From contig CBDDIP010000002.1 of NCBI GenBank assembly GCA_965229005.1, positions 1,178,001 to 1,242,000 of the forward strand: 64,000 nt of DNA. The letters are read 5' to 3'. The position numbers and the translations under genes were made by a program. Origin of the DNA: CBDDIP01 sp965229005. Its GTDB lineage: Bacteria; Actinomycetota; Acidimicrobiia; Acidimicrobiales; Ilumatobacteraceae. The notes beneath the pieces are model-generated. The model did no database searches. It was not told where the DNA came from and worked only from the letters and a program-made list of their open reading frames with translations. This document shows positions 43,321-51,914 of the stretch, piece after piece (the stretch's first letter is position 1; each line of letters begins with the position of its first letter).

Positions 43321-45390
43321 TCAGGAGTCGATGCCGAGCGATCGGCGCAGGAACTCCAGCTGGTGGAGCAGCAGGTTCTCGGCGACGACCTCCTGCGAGG
43401 TCATGTGCGTCACGCCGACGAGCGGCAGCACCTCGTGCGGCTTGCCGGCCGCGAGCAGCGCGGACGAGAACTGCAACGTGTGCGCGGCGACCACGTTGTC
43501 GTCGGCCAGACCGTGCACCAGTAGCAGCGGCCGCGTCAGCTGGTCGGCCAGTGGTAGCAACGAGCTGACCGCGTACGGGCCGGACTCGACGGTCGGATCG
43601 CCGAGGTAGCGCTCGGTGTAGTGGGTGTCGTAGAGGCGCCACTCGGTGACGGGTGCACCGGCGACTGCGGCGTGGAACACGTCCGGCCGCTTCAGCACGG
43701 CGAGCGCGGCGAGGTAGCCGCCGAAGCTCCAGCCGCGGATGCCGACGCGCTGGAGGTCGAGCGGGTGCAGATCGGCCAGCGCTGTCAGCCCGTCGATCTG
43801 ATCCTCGAGGACGGTGGTGGCGAGGTCGCCCAGCACGGCGCGCTCCCATGCCGAGCCGCGCCCTGGTGTGCCGCGGCCGTCGATGACGACGACGGCGAAG
43901 CCCTGATCGGCGAACCACTGCGACGTGAGGTACGACGACTGCGCCTGCACGGCGCGCTGCGCGTGCGGACCGCCGTACGGGTCGAGGAGCACGGGCAGCG
44001 GCGAGCCGTCGTGGTCGTGGGGGAGCAGCACCGCGGCCACGAGCTTGCGATCGCCGACGCAGTGCATCGACACGTTCGGGGTGACGAGTGGCGTCTCGGC
44101 AAACGAGCCGATCGTCGGCCCGTCGATCACGGTGGTCGTCGACCCGACGAAGCCGAGGCTGGCGCTGCGCAGCACGGTGGTCGGGCCGCCGACTGCGGCA
44201 CTGTGCACGCCCGGCTCGGTGGTGATCGCTTCGACGCCGTCGTCGTCGTAGCGCCACACGTGCTGCACGCTCGAGTCGTCGATCGGGTTGGCGATGAAGA
44301 CGACCTCGTTGCCGCGGACGGCGGTGACCGACCGCACCTGGAGGTCGGCCGGAGTGACCGGCTCGCCATCGATCAGCAGTCGACGGGCGCCGTCGCGGTC
44401 GGCGGCCGTGACGATGCGGCCGTCGGCGAGGACACCTGGTGTGCCGGGCACGAGTTCCACCCAGGCGAGGTCGCCGTCGGAGAACACCGGCTCGGTGGAG
44501 CCGATCTGCGGATCGGCTTCGAGCACCATCAGCGATCGTTGGTCGCGCGACTGCACGGTGAGCAGCAGTCGCGTGGGAGAGGCCCACCGCACGTCGGCGA
44601 GGTACGGGTAGCCGTCACGGTCCCACACGACCTCGGTCTCGCCGCCGTTCAACGCGAGCACGTGGAGGGTGACGTCGGGGTTGGCTGTGCCGGCGGCCGG
44701 GTAGCGAATCGCGTTGGGCGGCTGGTCGGGGTTGGCCGGGTCGCCGATGTACCACGTCTGCACCGATGACACGTCGACGCGGGTGGCGGCGATCGCACTC
44801 CCGTCGGGGCTCCACCAGTAGCCGCGGAAGCGGTGCATCTCCTCGGCGGCGATGAAGTCGGCACTGCCCCACGTGACGTCCGGGCTCTCGTCGGCGGCGA
44901 GCTCCCAGCTGCTGCCGTCGAGCTCGGCGATGCGCAGCGCACGTCCACTGACGTAGGCGACACGGGTGGCGACCGGATCGGGGCGCGGGTCGAACACCGA
45001 GCCGTCGACCGGCAGCTCGCGCGCGTGGCCGCTGATCAACCCGCCGACGTAGAGCTTGCCGCTGAGCGCGAACGCAACGACGGCGACAGCGTCGTCGGTG
45101 GCGAACGCGGTGACGCCGCCGGCGCCCTCGCGCATGCGCTCGCGCCGGGCGCGCTCCTCGGGCGGGAGGTTCTCGTCGTCGGCCGCACCGAGCAGCTCCA
45201 CCGGGTCGGCGACCAGCCGCTCCTCGCCGGTGGCGACGTCGAGCACCCACAGGCAGTTGGCCGGGTCGTCACCGGCGCGGCTGCGGGCGAAGACCACCCG
45301 CTGCCCGTCGGGCGACACCGTGATGTTGCGCGGCTCGCCGAGCGTGAGCCGTTGGGTGCGCGCATGCTGGCGAGGAAACGAATCGACCAT
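43321..45390 (-). CDS. S9 family (dipeptidyl peptidase IV-like) serine peptidase
   Basis: A 689-residue protein. Residues ~1-440 form a beta-propeller (repeats such as SPDGQRVVFARS and STEPVFSDGDLAWVELV). The C-terminal alpha/beta-hydrolase domain has nucleophile Ser near 555 in GIRGWSFGGYLAAL, Asp near 630 in HGLADDNVV, and His near 661 in GVTHMTS. FIAAEEMHRFRGYWWSPDGS carries the EE-type amino-terminus-binding motif of DPP IV. It should release dipeptides from peptide N-termini. No signal peptide, so probably cytoplasmic. Start ATG at 45390; another ATG three codons upstream is possible. Confidence 0.9.
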   Translation of the reverse strand: MVDSFPRQHARTQRLTLGEPRNITVSPDGQRVVFARSRAGDDPANCLWVLDVATGEERLVADPVELLGAADDENLPPEERARRERMREGAGGVTAFATDDAVAVVAFALSGKLYVGGLISGHARELPVDGSVFDPRPDPVATRVAYVSGRALRIAELDGSSWELAADESPDVTWGSADFIAAEEMHRFRGYWWSPDGSAIAATRVDVSSVQTWYIGDPANPDQPPNAIRYPAAGTANPDVTLHVLALNGGETEVVWDRDGYPYLADVRWASPTRLLLTVQSRDQRSLMVLEADPQIGSTEPVFSDGDLAWVELVPGTPGVLADGRIVTAADRDGARRLLIDGEPVTPADLQVRSVTAVRGNEVVFIANPIDDSSVQHVWRYDDDGVEAITTEPGVHSAAVGGPTTVLRSASLGFVGSTTTVIDGPTIGSFAETPLVTPNVSMHCVGDRKLVAAVLLPHDHDGSPLPVLLDPYGGPHAQRAVQAQSSYLTSQWFADQGFAVVVIDGRGTPGRGSAWERAVLGDLATTVLEDQIDGLTALADLHPLDLQRVGIRGWSFGGYLAALAVLKRPDVFHAAVAGAPVTEWRLYDTHYTERYLGDPTVESGPYAVSSLLPLADQLTRPLLLVHGLADDNVVAAHTLQFSSALLAAGKPHEVLPLVGVTHMTSQEVVAENLLLHQLEFLRRSLGIDS

Positions 45391-45404
45391 GGCAAGCATT
45401 CTTG

Positions 45405-45459
45405 CTGGATCTCGGTTGGTTCGGTGACGGAAAGCGTCACGGAACCAACCGAGATCCAG
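45405..45459. repeat. Large inverted repeat, 24-bp arms
   Basis: Left arm 45405-45428 (starts CTGGATCTCGGTTGGTTCGG) and right arm 45436-45459 pair over 24 bp with one mismatch, around the 7-nt loop GGAAAGC. The symmetry continues weakly outward (CTTG/CAAG with a 1-nt bulge). It fills most of the gap between the dehydrogenase stop and the peptidase start. No T-run follows on the minus strand, so it may be a hairpin terminator, a mobile-element remnant or a processing site. Confidence 0.7.
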
Positions 45460-45478
45460 TCAAGCGAAGACTGGAACG

Positions 45479-46528
45479 TCAGGAGCCGGGGATGACGAGG
45501 ATCTTGGCGTGGGCTTCGGGGTTGCCGAGGTCGGTGAAGGCTTGCGGGACGCCGTCGACGTCGACGGTGCCGGTGATCCACGGCGAGAGGTCGACCTTGC
45601 CCTCGGCGATCGCGTTGAGCGAGCCGGCGAACTCCATCGGGTCGTAGCCGAGGACGAACTGGATGTTCAGCTCGCGGCCGATGCCCAGCATCGGGTGGAT
45701 GGTGTCGGCCTGCATGCACGCCCCGACGACGAGGATGCGCGCGTCCTTCGGCGCCATGCGCATCGCCTGCTCGATCATGCCGGGCACGCCGACCGCTTCG
45801 AAGATCACCAACGGGCGAACACCGTCGGCCTTGCGCCACGCCTCGATCGCCGGCGTCTCCTTCGGGTCGACGACGACGTCGGCACCCATCTGCTCGGCGA
45901 GCGCGCGGCGCTTCGGCGAGAAGTCAGCGGCGACGATCGGGCCGATGCCGCGCATCTTCATCTCGGCGATGCACGCCAGACCGACCGGCCCGCAACCGAG
46001 CACGATCGCGCTCTCGCCCGGAGCGATGCGGCTCTTGGCGACCGCGTGCACGCCGACGGCCAGTGGCTCGGTCAGTGCGGCGAGCTCGTGGGACAAACCG
46101 TTGGGCACCTTGATGCCGAGCATCTCGTTCAGGACCATCATCTCGGCGTAGCCACCGGGGTACGTGTTGCTGAAGCCGAGCGCGTGGAGACCGTCCGCGC
46201 CGAACACCACGGGCATGCTGACGATGACGTCGCCGGCCTTCAGGTTGTCCACTCCGGGGCCGGTCTCGAGCACCTCGCAGCAGAACTCGTGGCCCATCAC
46301 CGTGTCCTGCGACGGCTCGAACATCTTCGGCGCCATGGGATCAGGCTCTCGCCCGTCGCTGAGCTCCTCGGTGAGCTTGCGGCTCTCCTCGCCGTGCTTG
46401 ATGAGGTGCAGGTCGCTGCCGCAGATGCCGCAGGCGAGCACCTTGGTGAGCACCTGGCCCGGCCCCGGTGTGGGCACCGGGATGTCGTCGACTCGCATGG
46501 TCCAATCACGCATCACAGCAGCTCGCAT
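45479..46528 (-). CDS. Zinc-binding alcohol dehydrogenase family protein (MDR)
   Basis: A 349-residue medium-chain dehydrogenase. The catalytic zinc site includes C36 in CGICGSDLH and the GHE motif in VMGHEFCCEV. The NAD(P)-binding loop is VLGCGPVGLACIAEM, then AADFSPKRRALAEQMGADVVVDP. The four-cysteine structural zinc lobe is missing. It would oxidise or reduce an alcohol/aldehyde; substrate unknown. The ATG is preceded by TACAGT, 8 nt upstream on the minus strand. The next gene on the strand (peptidase) is separated by a large inverted repeat. Confidence 0.88.
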   Translation of the reverse strand: MRAAVMRDWTMRVDDIPVPTPGPGQVLTKVLACGICGSDLHLIKHGEESRKLTEELSDGREPDPMAPKMFEPSQDTVMGHEFCCEVLETGPGVDNLKAGDVIVSMPVVFGADGLHALGFSNTYPGGYAEMMVLNEMLGIKVPNGLSHELAALTEPLAVGVHAVAKSRIAPGESAIVLGCGPVGLACIAEMKMRGIGPIVAADFSPKRRALAEQMGADVVVDPKETPAIEAWRKADGVRPLVIFEAVGVPGMIEQAMRMAPKDARILVVGACMQADTIHPMLGIGRELNIQFVLGYDPMEFAGSLNAIAEGKVDLSPWITGTVDVDGVPQAFTDLGNPEAHAKILVIPGS

Positions 46529-46536
46529 GGCGGCGA

Positions 46537-46542
46537 CTGTAC
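46537..46542 (-). promoter_or_regulatory. Candidate -10 box of the zinc dehydrogenase gene
   Basis: TACAGT on the minus strand, ending 8 nt upstream of the ATG at 46528; no Shine-Dalgarno site. Confidence 0.4.
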
Positions 46543-46656
46543 GCAGCCGCCCCCGAGTCGCTCGATCCGGAGCTGTCGTTCATCTCGGGTTCGCTGCGCT
46601 CACCTCCCGGGCTCGACCCTCGCGAGCTCGGGCGCTCGCCCCGCCTCACTGATCGA

Positions 46657-47586
46657 TCAGTGGCTGAAGTGGGCGATGGCTTCGTTGATGATGGCGAAGC
46701 CGGCGTCGACGTCGATCTTGGTGAGCAGGTCGCAGGTGGCGTCGGGGACCTCGAGCAGGTTGCGCTGGTCGATCACGGTCATGCCGCGAGTGAGCCGGCC
46801 GCGGGTCTCCACCTCGACGTGGGCGAACTTCCGCTCGAACAGCTCGGGATGGGTGAGGGCCATCACGGCGCACGGATCGTGGACCGCGGCGCCGAGCATG
46901 TCGTGGTGGCGGCTGACGTAGGCATGGCTGAAGAAGTCGAAGAGATCGGCGATCACCTCGGCGAACTTGCCGGGGAGAGCGCGCACCGCGGCGATGCGCT
47001 CCGGCGTCGCCTGGAACTGGTGGGACAGATCGAGCCCCGTCATGATCAGCGGGCCGCCGTACGAGAAGACCATCGCCGCCGCTTCGGGGTCGGCCCAGAT
47101 GTTGAACTCGGCGGCGGCCGTGCGATTGCCGAAGGTGCCGCCACCCATCAGCGAGATGCCGGCGATGCGCGAGCCGAGGTCGGGCGCGGCCCGCAGCGCG
47201 AGCGCGATGTTCGTCAGCGGGCCGGTCGGAACCAGCCACACGCCGTCGTTGGCGCGGCACGTCTCGATGATGAAGCCGACCGCGTCGTGACTCGCCGGTG
47301 GACCGGACGGTTCGGGGAGATCGGCGCCGTCCAGACCACTCTCGCCGTGCACGTAGTCGGCGTGCGCCGGCGGCACGACGATCGGCCGGTTGGCGCCGGC
47401 GTGCACCGGCACGTCGAGGCCGAGCAGGTCGCGCACGATGATCGCGTTGCGCGTCGTCGATTCGACCGGTGCGTTGCCGCCGACTGTGGTGATGCCAAGG
47501 AGGTTCGTGTGTCGAGCGGCGACCACGATGGCGATGGCATCGTCGTGGCCGGGGTCGCAGTCGATGATGACGGGAAGCGGTGCCAT
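46657..47586 (-). CDS. Nucleoside hydrolase family protein
   Basis: A 309-residue enzyme with the Asp-rich metal/ribose site IIDCDPGHDDAIAI at the N-terminus (D9, D11, D15, D16), LVPTGPLTNIALAL, MGGGTFGNRTAAAEFNIWADPEAA and HDPCAVMALTHPEL, all typical of inosine-uridine-preferring nucleoside hydrolases. It cleaves the N-glycosidic bond of ribonucleosides for salvage. It is divergent from a lipoprotein gene with only 35 bp between starts. Confidence 0.92.
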   Translation of the reverse strand: MAPLPVIIDCDPGHDDAIAIVVAARHTNLLGITTVGGNAPVESTTRNAIIVRDLLGLDVPVHAGANRPIVVPPAHADYVHGESGLDGADLPEPSGPPASHDAVGFIIETCRANDGVWLVPTGPLTNIALALRAAPDLGSRIAGISLMGGGTFGNRTAAAEFNIWADPEAAAMVFSYGGPLIMTGLDLSHQFQATPERIAAVRALPGKFAEVIADLFDFFSHAYVSRHHDMLGAAVHDPCAVMALTHPELFERKFAHVEVETRGRLTRGMTVIDQRNLLEVPDATCDLLTKIDVDAGFAIINEAIAHFSH

Positions 47587-47608
47587 GATCCGGCCAGCAT
47601 GGCACCGT

Positions 47609-47614
47609 TACAGT
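47609..47614 (+). promoter_or_regulatory. Candidate -10 box of lipoprotein gene
   Basis: TACAGT ends 7 nt before the ATG at 47622, with no ribosome-binding site. Confidence 0.4.
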
Positions 47615-47621
47615 CGCCCGA

Positions 47622-48350
47622 ATGAGGTCGCCCGCCCGGATCGCTGCCTCGCTGCTGCTCGTCGGCATCGGGCTCGGCGCGTGCTCCGACGACAAGGGCG
47701 TCGACGTGCTCGACACGTTCGCCACGCTGCCGTTGCCCACCGGTGTCGACGCCACCGCTGGCCCGACGACCACCGATGCGGCGCTCGCCCCGGGCGTCGC
47801 GGGACTCGACGACCCGAACCCGTTCTGCGCGGCCTGGGCCCGCTACAGCGGCTCGTTCCAGCTGCTCGGCGTGGCCCAGTCGTTCGGCGCGATGCCGTCG
47901 GAGCAGGTCGCCGTGCTGGAGATGTTCGCCTCGCCCGTCGTCCGCTCCGCGGTCGATGCGATCGCCCAAGAGTGGCCGACCGATCTGGCCGGCGAGCGCG
48001 CCGCGGCGGTCGACGACTTCCTTGGTCCGTTCGCCCGTCGCGCCGACAAGGCGATCGCCGACCTCCACACCGCCGGCGCGACGGACGCACAGATCGCCCA
48101 GCTGTCGGATGCGTGGATGAGCGTGCTCGCGACGCGCGACCCGTTGAACCCGGCCATCGTGCGACCGGCGCTCGACCCAGAGCTCGACGCGATCGTCGAC
48201 GCCGCGGCCGAGGAGTTCGACGCCAACGTCACCCCGTTCGCCGAAGACCCCAGCCTTCGCGTCGGCGACGTCGTCATCCCCAACACGAACACCTACCTCG
48301 CCACCACGTGCCCCGCCCTCGCCACCAACGGCGTCGGCGACGCCGTGTGA
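47622..48350 (+). CDS. Predicted lipoprotein, unknown function
   Basis: A 242-residue precursor with signal MRSPARIAASLLLVGIGLGACS. The lipidated cysteine is near residue 21, followed by a Thr/Pro/Ala-rich linker and a mainly helical acidic domain (residues ~60-220). Family not recognised. The stop codon lies inside the first unit of a 53-bp tandem repeat. Confidence 0.78.
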   Translation: MRSPARIAASLLLVGIGLGACSDDKGVDVLDTFATLPLPTGVDATAGPTTTDAALAPGVAGLDDPNPFCAAWARYSGSFQLLGVAQSFGAMPSEQVAVLEMFASPVVRSAVDAIAQEWPTDLAGERAAAVDDFLGPFARRADKAIADLHTAGATDAQIAQLSDAWMSVLATRDPLNPAIVRPALDPELDAIVDAAAEEFDANVTPFAEDPSLRVGDVVIPNTNTYLATTCPALATNGVGDAV

Positions 48351-48558
48351 GTGGAGGGTTTCGGGCTCGCTCGGGTGGGCGCCAGACCCTCCGCGTTGGG
48401 TGGGTGGAGGGTTTCGGGCTCGCTCGGGTGGCCTCCAAACCCTCCGCGTTGGGTGGGTGGAGGGTTTCGGGCTCGCCCGGGTGGGCGCCAGACCCTCCGC
48501 GTTGGGTGAGTGGAGGGTTTCGGGCTCGTTCGGGTGGGCGCCAGACCCTCCACCTCGG
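48347..48558 (+). repeat. Tandem repeat, four 53-bp units
   Basis: Units at 48347-48399, 48400-48452, 48453-48505 and 48506-48558. Each begins GTGAGTGGAGGGTTTCGGGC or a one-base variant. Each contains inverted GGAGGGT...ACCCTCC arms, so each can form a hairpin; unit 2 has perfect 9-bp arms (GGAGGGTTT/AAACCCTCC). Unit 4 diverges at its end into a CTCGGTGCTCGCTGCGCTCG motif that resembles sequence near 18691. No unique spacers, so it is not CRISPR. Confidence 0.92.
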
Positions 48559-48613
48559 TGCTCGCTGCGCTCGCTCACCCGGCTCCAGTTCGCGCCCAAC
48601 GAGGGAACGCGGG

Positions 48614-50098
48614 CTAGGCCTCGAGGGTGCCGTCGGGGGTGAGGGTGACGGGGCGGCCGACCCACTCGCCGTCGCACATCGCTGCGGCGAGGCTCGCATC
48701 GCCGGAGGTGCCCCAGGCGCGGCGGCCGTCGGCCAGGAGGCAGGCGGCGAAGGCGGTCTCCGGATCGCCGTCGCGCGAGTGCATCACCGTGTATGCCTCG
48801 ACGGTCGCCGGACCGGCGGCTTCAGCGGGCTCGGCCAGCTCGCGGCGCGGCATGGCGTCGATCTCGTCCTGCGGGTACGCATGCCGGAACGGCGTGGCCG
48901 GCGGCTCGGTGCCGTAGACGCCGAAGCTGTGCTTGGTGGTGTAGCCGCCGTTCGCCCAGACGAGCCCGTGCTCGCCCGGCGCGGCGCGCAGGTCGTTCAT
49001 CACGGTGGCGATCGCGTGCATCACGTAGTTGTTCCACGGCCCGCCGGCGAACGGCAGCCCGCCGGTGCGCGTCAGCTGCCGATCGAGCGAGAGCCCGAGG
49101 CTCTTCGCGCCGAGCTGCACGGCCGAGGGGAAGCAGGAGTAGAGGTCGACGATGCCGATGTCGTCGATGCCCAGCCCGGCCAGCTCCAGCGCCTGCCGAC
49201 CACCGAGCTCGATCGCCGGCGTCGCGGCGAACGACCAGCGGTTGCTGATGTACTGGTGCTCGTGGCAGTCGGCGCCGGAGTACGGGAACACCCACCGGTC
49301 GCGCGGCACGCCCATCGCCTCGGCCCGCTCGACTGAGCACATGATCAGCGCGGCGGCCATGTCGACGTCGTTGTTCGAGTTCATGTATTTCGGGTACGGG
49401 AAGCCGATCATCCGGTTCGACGGGCCGGGCGTGCGGATCTCCTCCGGTGTCTTCGCCTCGCGCAGCCAGGCGTGCTCGTTCGCCGCAGCCACCTCGCTGA
49501 ACCGCGACCACAGCTCGCTGACCTTCACGAGGTGTTCGTCCACCGACTCACCCGCCGCGGCACGCACCGCGGTCTCGAACATCGGGTACACCTGCACCGG
49601 CATGACGATGTGCCGGGCGATCTCGCTCGGGTGGTTCATCACCAGGTCCTCGCCGAGCAGCCGTGGCGTGGCGTCGGCCGGCGCCTTCGGCCAGTCGAGC
49701 TCGACGCCCTGGGCGCGGGCGTGCTTGCGCGTCCGCGACGCCTCGCCGCCGGTGAGGATGACGAGGTCGACCTCGCCGCGCAGGATCTCGCCGGCGGTGC
49801 CGTTGACCAACGTCTGCGGGCTGTTGCCGCCCATCGACGTCATCGCCGTCTCGGCAGTCGTGATGCCGAGCTCCTCGGCGACGATCAACGCCGGGTCGCC
49901 GTAGCGCCAGCTGAGCAGCCCGACGACGCGGATCGAATCGACAGCGCCCGGCACCGAGCCGAGTCCGGCATCGGCGGCCGCGAGTCGAATCGCCTCGGCC
50001 ATCATCGCTGCCGGGTGCAGCGCGTCGGACACTGCCGCGTCACGTTGGAGGAACTGGCCGGCACCGATGAGGACCGGTGTGCGCGGGTCGAGCGTCAT
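48614..50098 (-). CDS. Thiolase-family protein lacking the usual nucleophilic cysteine
   Basis: A 494-residue protein of the thiolase/SCP2 superfamily. It has the N-terminal fold VLIGAGQFLQRD, the middle SNRMIGFPYPKYMNSNNDVDMAAALI, and GIDDIGIVDLYSCFPSAVQLGAKSLG with GGPWNNYVMHAIATVM. At the position of the catalytic cysteine the chain reads SMGGNSPQ (~88-95). A conserved His is still seen in GGYTTKHSFGVYG. Similar cysteine-less acetyltransferase-like proteins occur in mycobacteria, often in sterol or lipid loci. Thiolytic cleavage is doubtful; aldol-type or hydrolytic chemistry is possible. Confidence 0.82.
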   Translation of the reverse strand: MTLDPRTPVLIGAGQFLQRDAAVSDALHPAAMMAEAIRLAAADAGLGSVPGAVDSIRVVGLLSWRYGDPALIVAEELGITTAETAMTSMGGNSPQTLVNGTAGEILRGEVDLVILTGGEASRTRKHARAQGVELDWPKAPADATPRLLGEDLVMNHPSEIARHIVMPVQVYPMFETAVRAAAGESVDEHLVKVSELWSRFSEVAAANEHAWLREAKTPEEIRTPGPSNRMIGFPYPKYMNSNNDVDMAAALIMCSVERAEAMGVPRDRWVFPYSGADCHEHQYISNRWSFAATPAIELGGRQALELAGLGIDDIGIVDLYSCFPSAVQLGAKSLGLSLDRQLTRTGGLPFAGGPWNNYVMHAIATVMNDLRAAPGEHGLVWANGGYTTKHSFGVYGTEPPATPFRHAYPQDEIDAMPRRELAEPAEAAGPATVEAYTVMHSRDGDPETAFAACLLADGRRAWGTSGDASLAAAMCDGEWVGRPVTLTPDGTLEA

Positions 50099-50147
50099 CG
50101 TGCCAGGGTAGGGAGCGAGGCCCCGGCGCCAGCAACCGGGACCGTCC

Positions 50148-50153
50148 TAAGCT
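50148..50153 (+). promoter_or_regulatory. Candidate -10 box of rpiB
   Basis: TAAGCT followed by exactly 6 nt and the ATG, the spacing expected when transcription starts at the A of ATG. Confidence 0.5.
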
Positions 50154-50159
50154 CCGGCG

Positions 50160-50639
50160 ATGACACGGATCGCCATCGGCTCGGACCACGCCGGCTACCT
50201 CCTCAAGCAGCACCTCATCGGCGTGCTCGAGGCCGGCGGGCACGAGGCGATCGACCACGGCACCGACAGCACCGAGAGCGTCGACTACCCGCCGTTCTGC
50301 GCAGCTGTCGCACGCACCGTTCGCGACGGCGGTGCTGAGCTCGGCATCGTGATCGGCGGCAGCGGCCAGGGCGAGCAGCTGGCTGCCAACAAGGTCCACG
50401 GCGTGCGCGCTGCCCTGTGCAACGAGCTCTACACGGCTCGCATGGCGCGCGCCCACAACGACGCCAACGTGCTCAGCATCGGGGCCCGCGTGGTGGGGGA
50501 GGGCCTGGCCGAGGAGATCCTCGCCCTGTTCCTGGCGACCCCGTTCGAAGGCGGTCGCCACCAGCGTCGGGTGGACGAGGTGATGGCGATCGAGGCACTC
50601 GAGGCCGGTGAGGCGGTCGCGCGCAGCGCCGCGTCGTAG
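50160..50639 (+). CDS. rpiB: Ribose-5-phosphate isomerase B
   Basis: A 159-residue RpiB/LacAB family isomerase. IAIGSDHAGYLLKQHL at the start and GGSGQGEQLAANKVHGVRAAL in the centre are diagnostic. The E. coli catalytic cysteine is replaced by Gly and the Glu in GQGEQ (E72) takes its place, as in the mycobacterial type. It interconverts ribose-5-phosphate and ribulose-5-phosphate. glyA follows 10 bp downstream. Confidence 0.93.
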   Translation: MTRIAIGSDHAGYLLKQHLIGVLEAGGHEAIDHGTDSTESVDYPPFCAAVARTVRDGGAELGIVIGGSGQGEQLAANKVHGVRAALCNELYTARMARAHNDANVLSIGARVVGEGLAEEILALFLATPFEGGRHQRRVDEVMAIEALEAGEAVARSAAS

Positions 50640-50642
50640 CAT
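50637..50642 (+). promoter_or_regulatory. Candidate -10 box of glyA
   Basis: TAGCAT, formed by the rpiB stop codon, ends 7 nt before the glyA GTG; no ribosome-binding site seen. Confidence 0.4.
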
Positions 50643-50649
50643 CGCCGCC

Positions 50650-51897
50650 GTGCCCTTTCCCAGCGACACCACCCCCGACACCACGCTGTTCGACCTCATC
50701 GACCGCGAGGTCGAGCGTCAGACCACCGGTCTCCAGCTCATCGCCAGCGAGAACTTCACCTCCCCTGCGGTGATGCGGGCCGTCGGCTCGGCGCTGACCA
50801 ACAAGTACAGCGAGGGCTACCCGGGCAAGCGCTACTACGGCGGCAACGCGGTCATCGACAGCGTCGAGTCGCTGGCCATCGACCGGGTGAAGCAGCTGTT
50901 CGGCGCCGATCACGCCAACGTCCAGCCGCACAGCGGCGCCAACGCCAACATGTGCGCGTACCAGGCGCTGCTGGACGCCGGCGACACCGTCCTCGGCCTC
51001 AGCCTCGACCACGGCGGCCACCTCACCCACGGCTCGCCGGTTAACGCCAGCGGCAAGCTGTACCACTTCGTGCCGTACAAGGTGACGCCCGGCGACGAGC
51101 GCATCGACATGGATCAGGTGCGCGATCTGGCGCTGGAGCACCGCCCGCGGATGATCGTCGCCGGCACCACCAGCTACCCGCGGCGCATCGACCCGGAGCC
51201 CTTCAAGGCCATCGCCGACGAGGTCGGCGCGTACTTCATGTTCGACGCCGCGCACATCGCCGGTCTGATCGCCGGTGGCGCGCATCCCAACCCCGTGCCG
51301 TACGCGGACATCGTCACCTTCACCACCCACAAGACGCTGCGCGGTCCCCGAGGTGGTTGCATCCTGTCGAAGGCCGAGCACGCCGCGGCCATCGACAAGG
51401 CCGTGTTCCCGGGTTGGCAGGGTGGTCCGCTGGAGCACGTCATCGCCGGCAAGGCCGTCGCCTTCTTCGAGGCGCTGCAGCCGAGCTTCACCGACTACGC
51501 CAAGCAGATCGTGGCCAACGCCAGCGCGCTCGCATCGGCGCTCGTCGAGCAGGGCTTCCGGCTGGTCAGCGGTGGCACCGACAACCACATGATGGTGGTC
51601 GACCTGCGGCCGTTCGACGCCGAGCTCACCGGCAAGGAAGCACAGGCCGTGCTCGACGAGGCCGGGATCACGCTGAACAAGAACACCATCCCGGACGACC
51701 CTCGCAGCCCGTTCGTCACCAGCGGCCTGCGCATCGGCACGCCCTCGGTGACCACGCAGGGCATGGCCGAACCCGAGATGGCCACCATCGCCGCGCTCAT
51801 CGCCCGCGTGCTGCGCCACCGCACCGACGCCGCCGAGGTCGCCGCAGCACACGCCGACGTGCGTGCCCTGTGCGCGCGCCACCCCGTCTACGCCTGA
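50650..51897 (+). CDS. glyA: Serine hydroxymethyltransferase
   Basis: A 415-residue PLP enzyme. QTTGLQLIASENFTSPAVM, NKYSEGYPGKRYYGG, PHSGANANM, and the PLP lysine K228 in FTTHKTLRGPRGG are all present. It converts serine and tetrahydrofolate to glycine and methylene-tetrahydrofolate. The GTG at 50650 starts the homologous region. rpiB-glyA-(upp/rfe)-atp order is conserved in several Gram-positive groups. Confidence 0.96.
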   Translation: MPFPSDTTPDTTLFDLIDREVERQTTGLQLIASENFTSPAVMRAVGSALTNKYSEGYPGKRYYGGNAVIDSVESLAIDRVKQLFGADHANVQPHSGANANMCAYQALLDAGDTVLGLSLDHGGHLTHGSPVNASGKLYHFVPYKVTPGDERIDMDQVRDLALEHRPRMIVAGTTSYPRRIDPEPFKAIADEVGAYFMFDAAHIAGLIAGGAHPNPVPYADIVTFTTHKTLRGPRGGCILSKAEHAAAIDKAVFPGWQGGPLEHVIAGKAVAFFEALQPSFTDYAKQIVANASALASALVEQGFRLVSGGTDNHMMVVDLRPFDAELTGKEAQAVLDEAGITLNKNTIPDDPRSPFVTSGLRIGTPSVTTQGMAEPEMATIAALIARVLRHRTDAAEVAAAHADVRALCARHPVYA

Positions 51898-51914
51898 GCC
51901 ATGATGGCCGGGAC

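Noticed and set aside
48293..48553. Peptide with repeated PETLHPPNAEGL-like units
   Set aside because: It is only the translation of the 53-bp tandem repeat. The array diverges at the DNA level like non-coding repeats, and no start signal is present.
48347..48558. Possible CRISPR array
   Set aside because: Units are contiguous 53-mers with no unique spacers, and no cas gene is present.
50600..50660. Glycine or folate riboswitch before glyA
   Set aside because: The rpiB-glyA gap is 10 bp and the likely transcript is leaderless, leaving no room for an aptamer.
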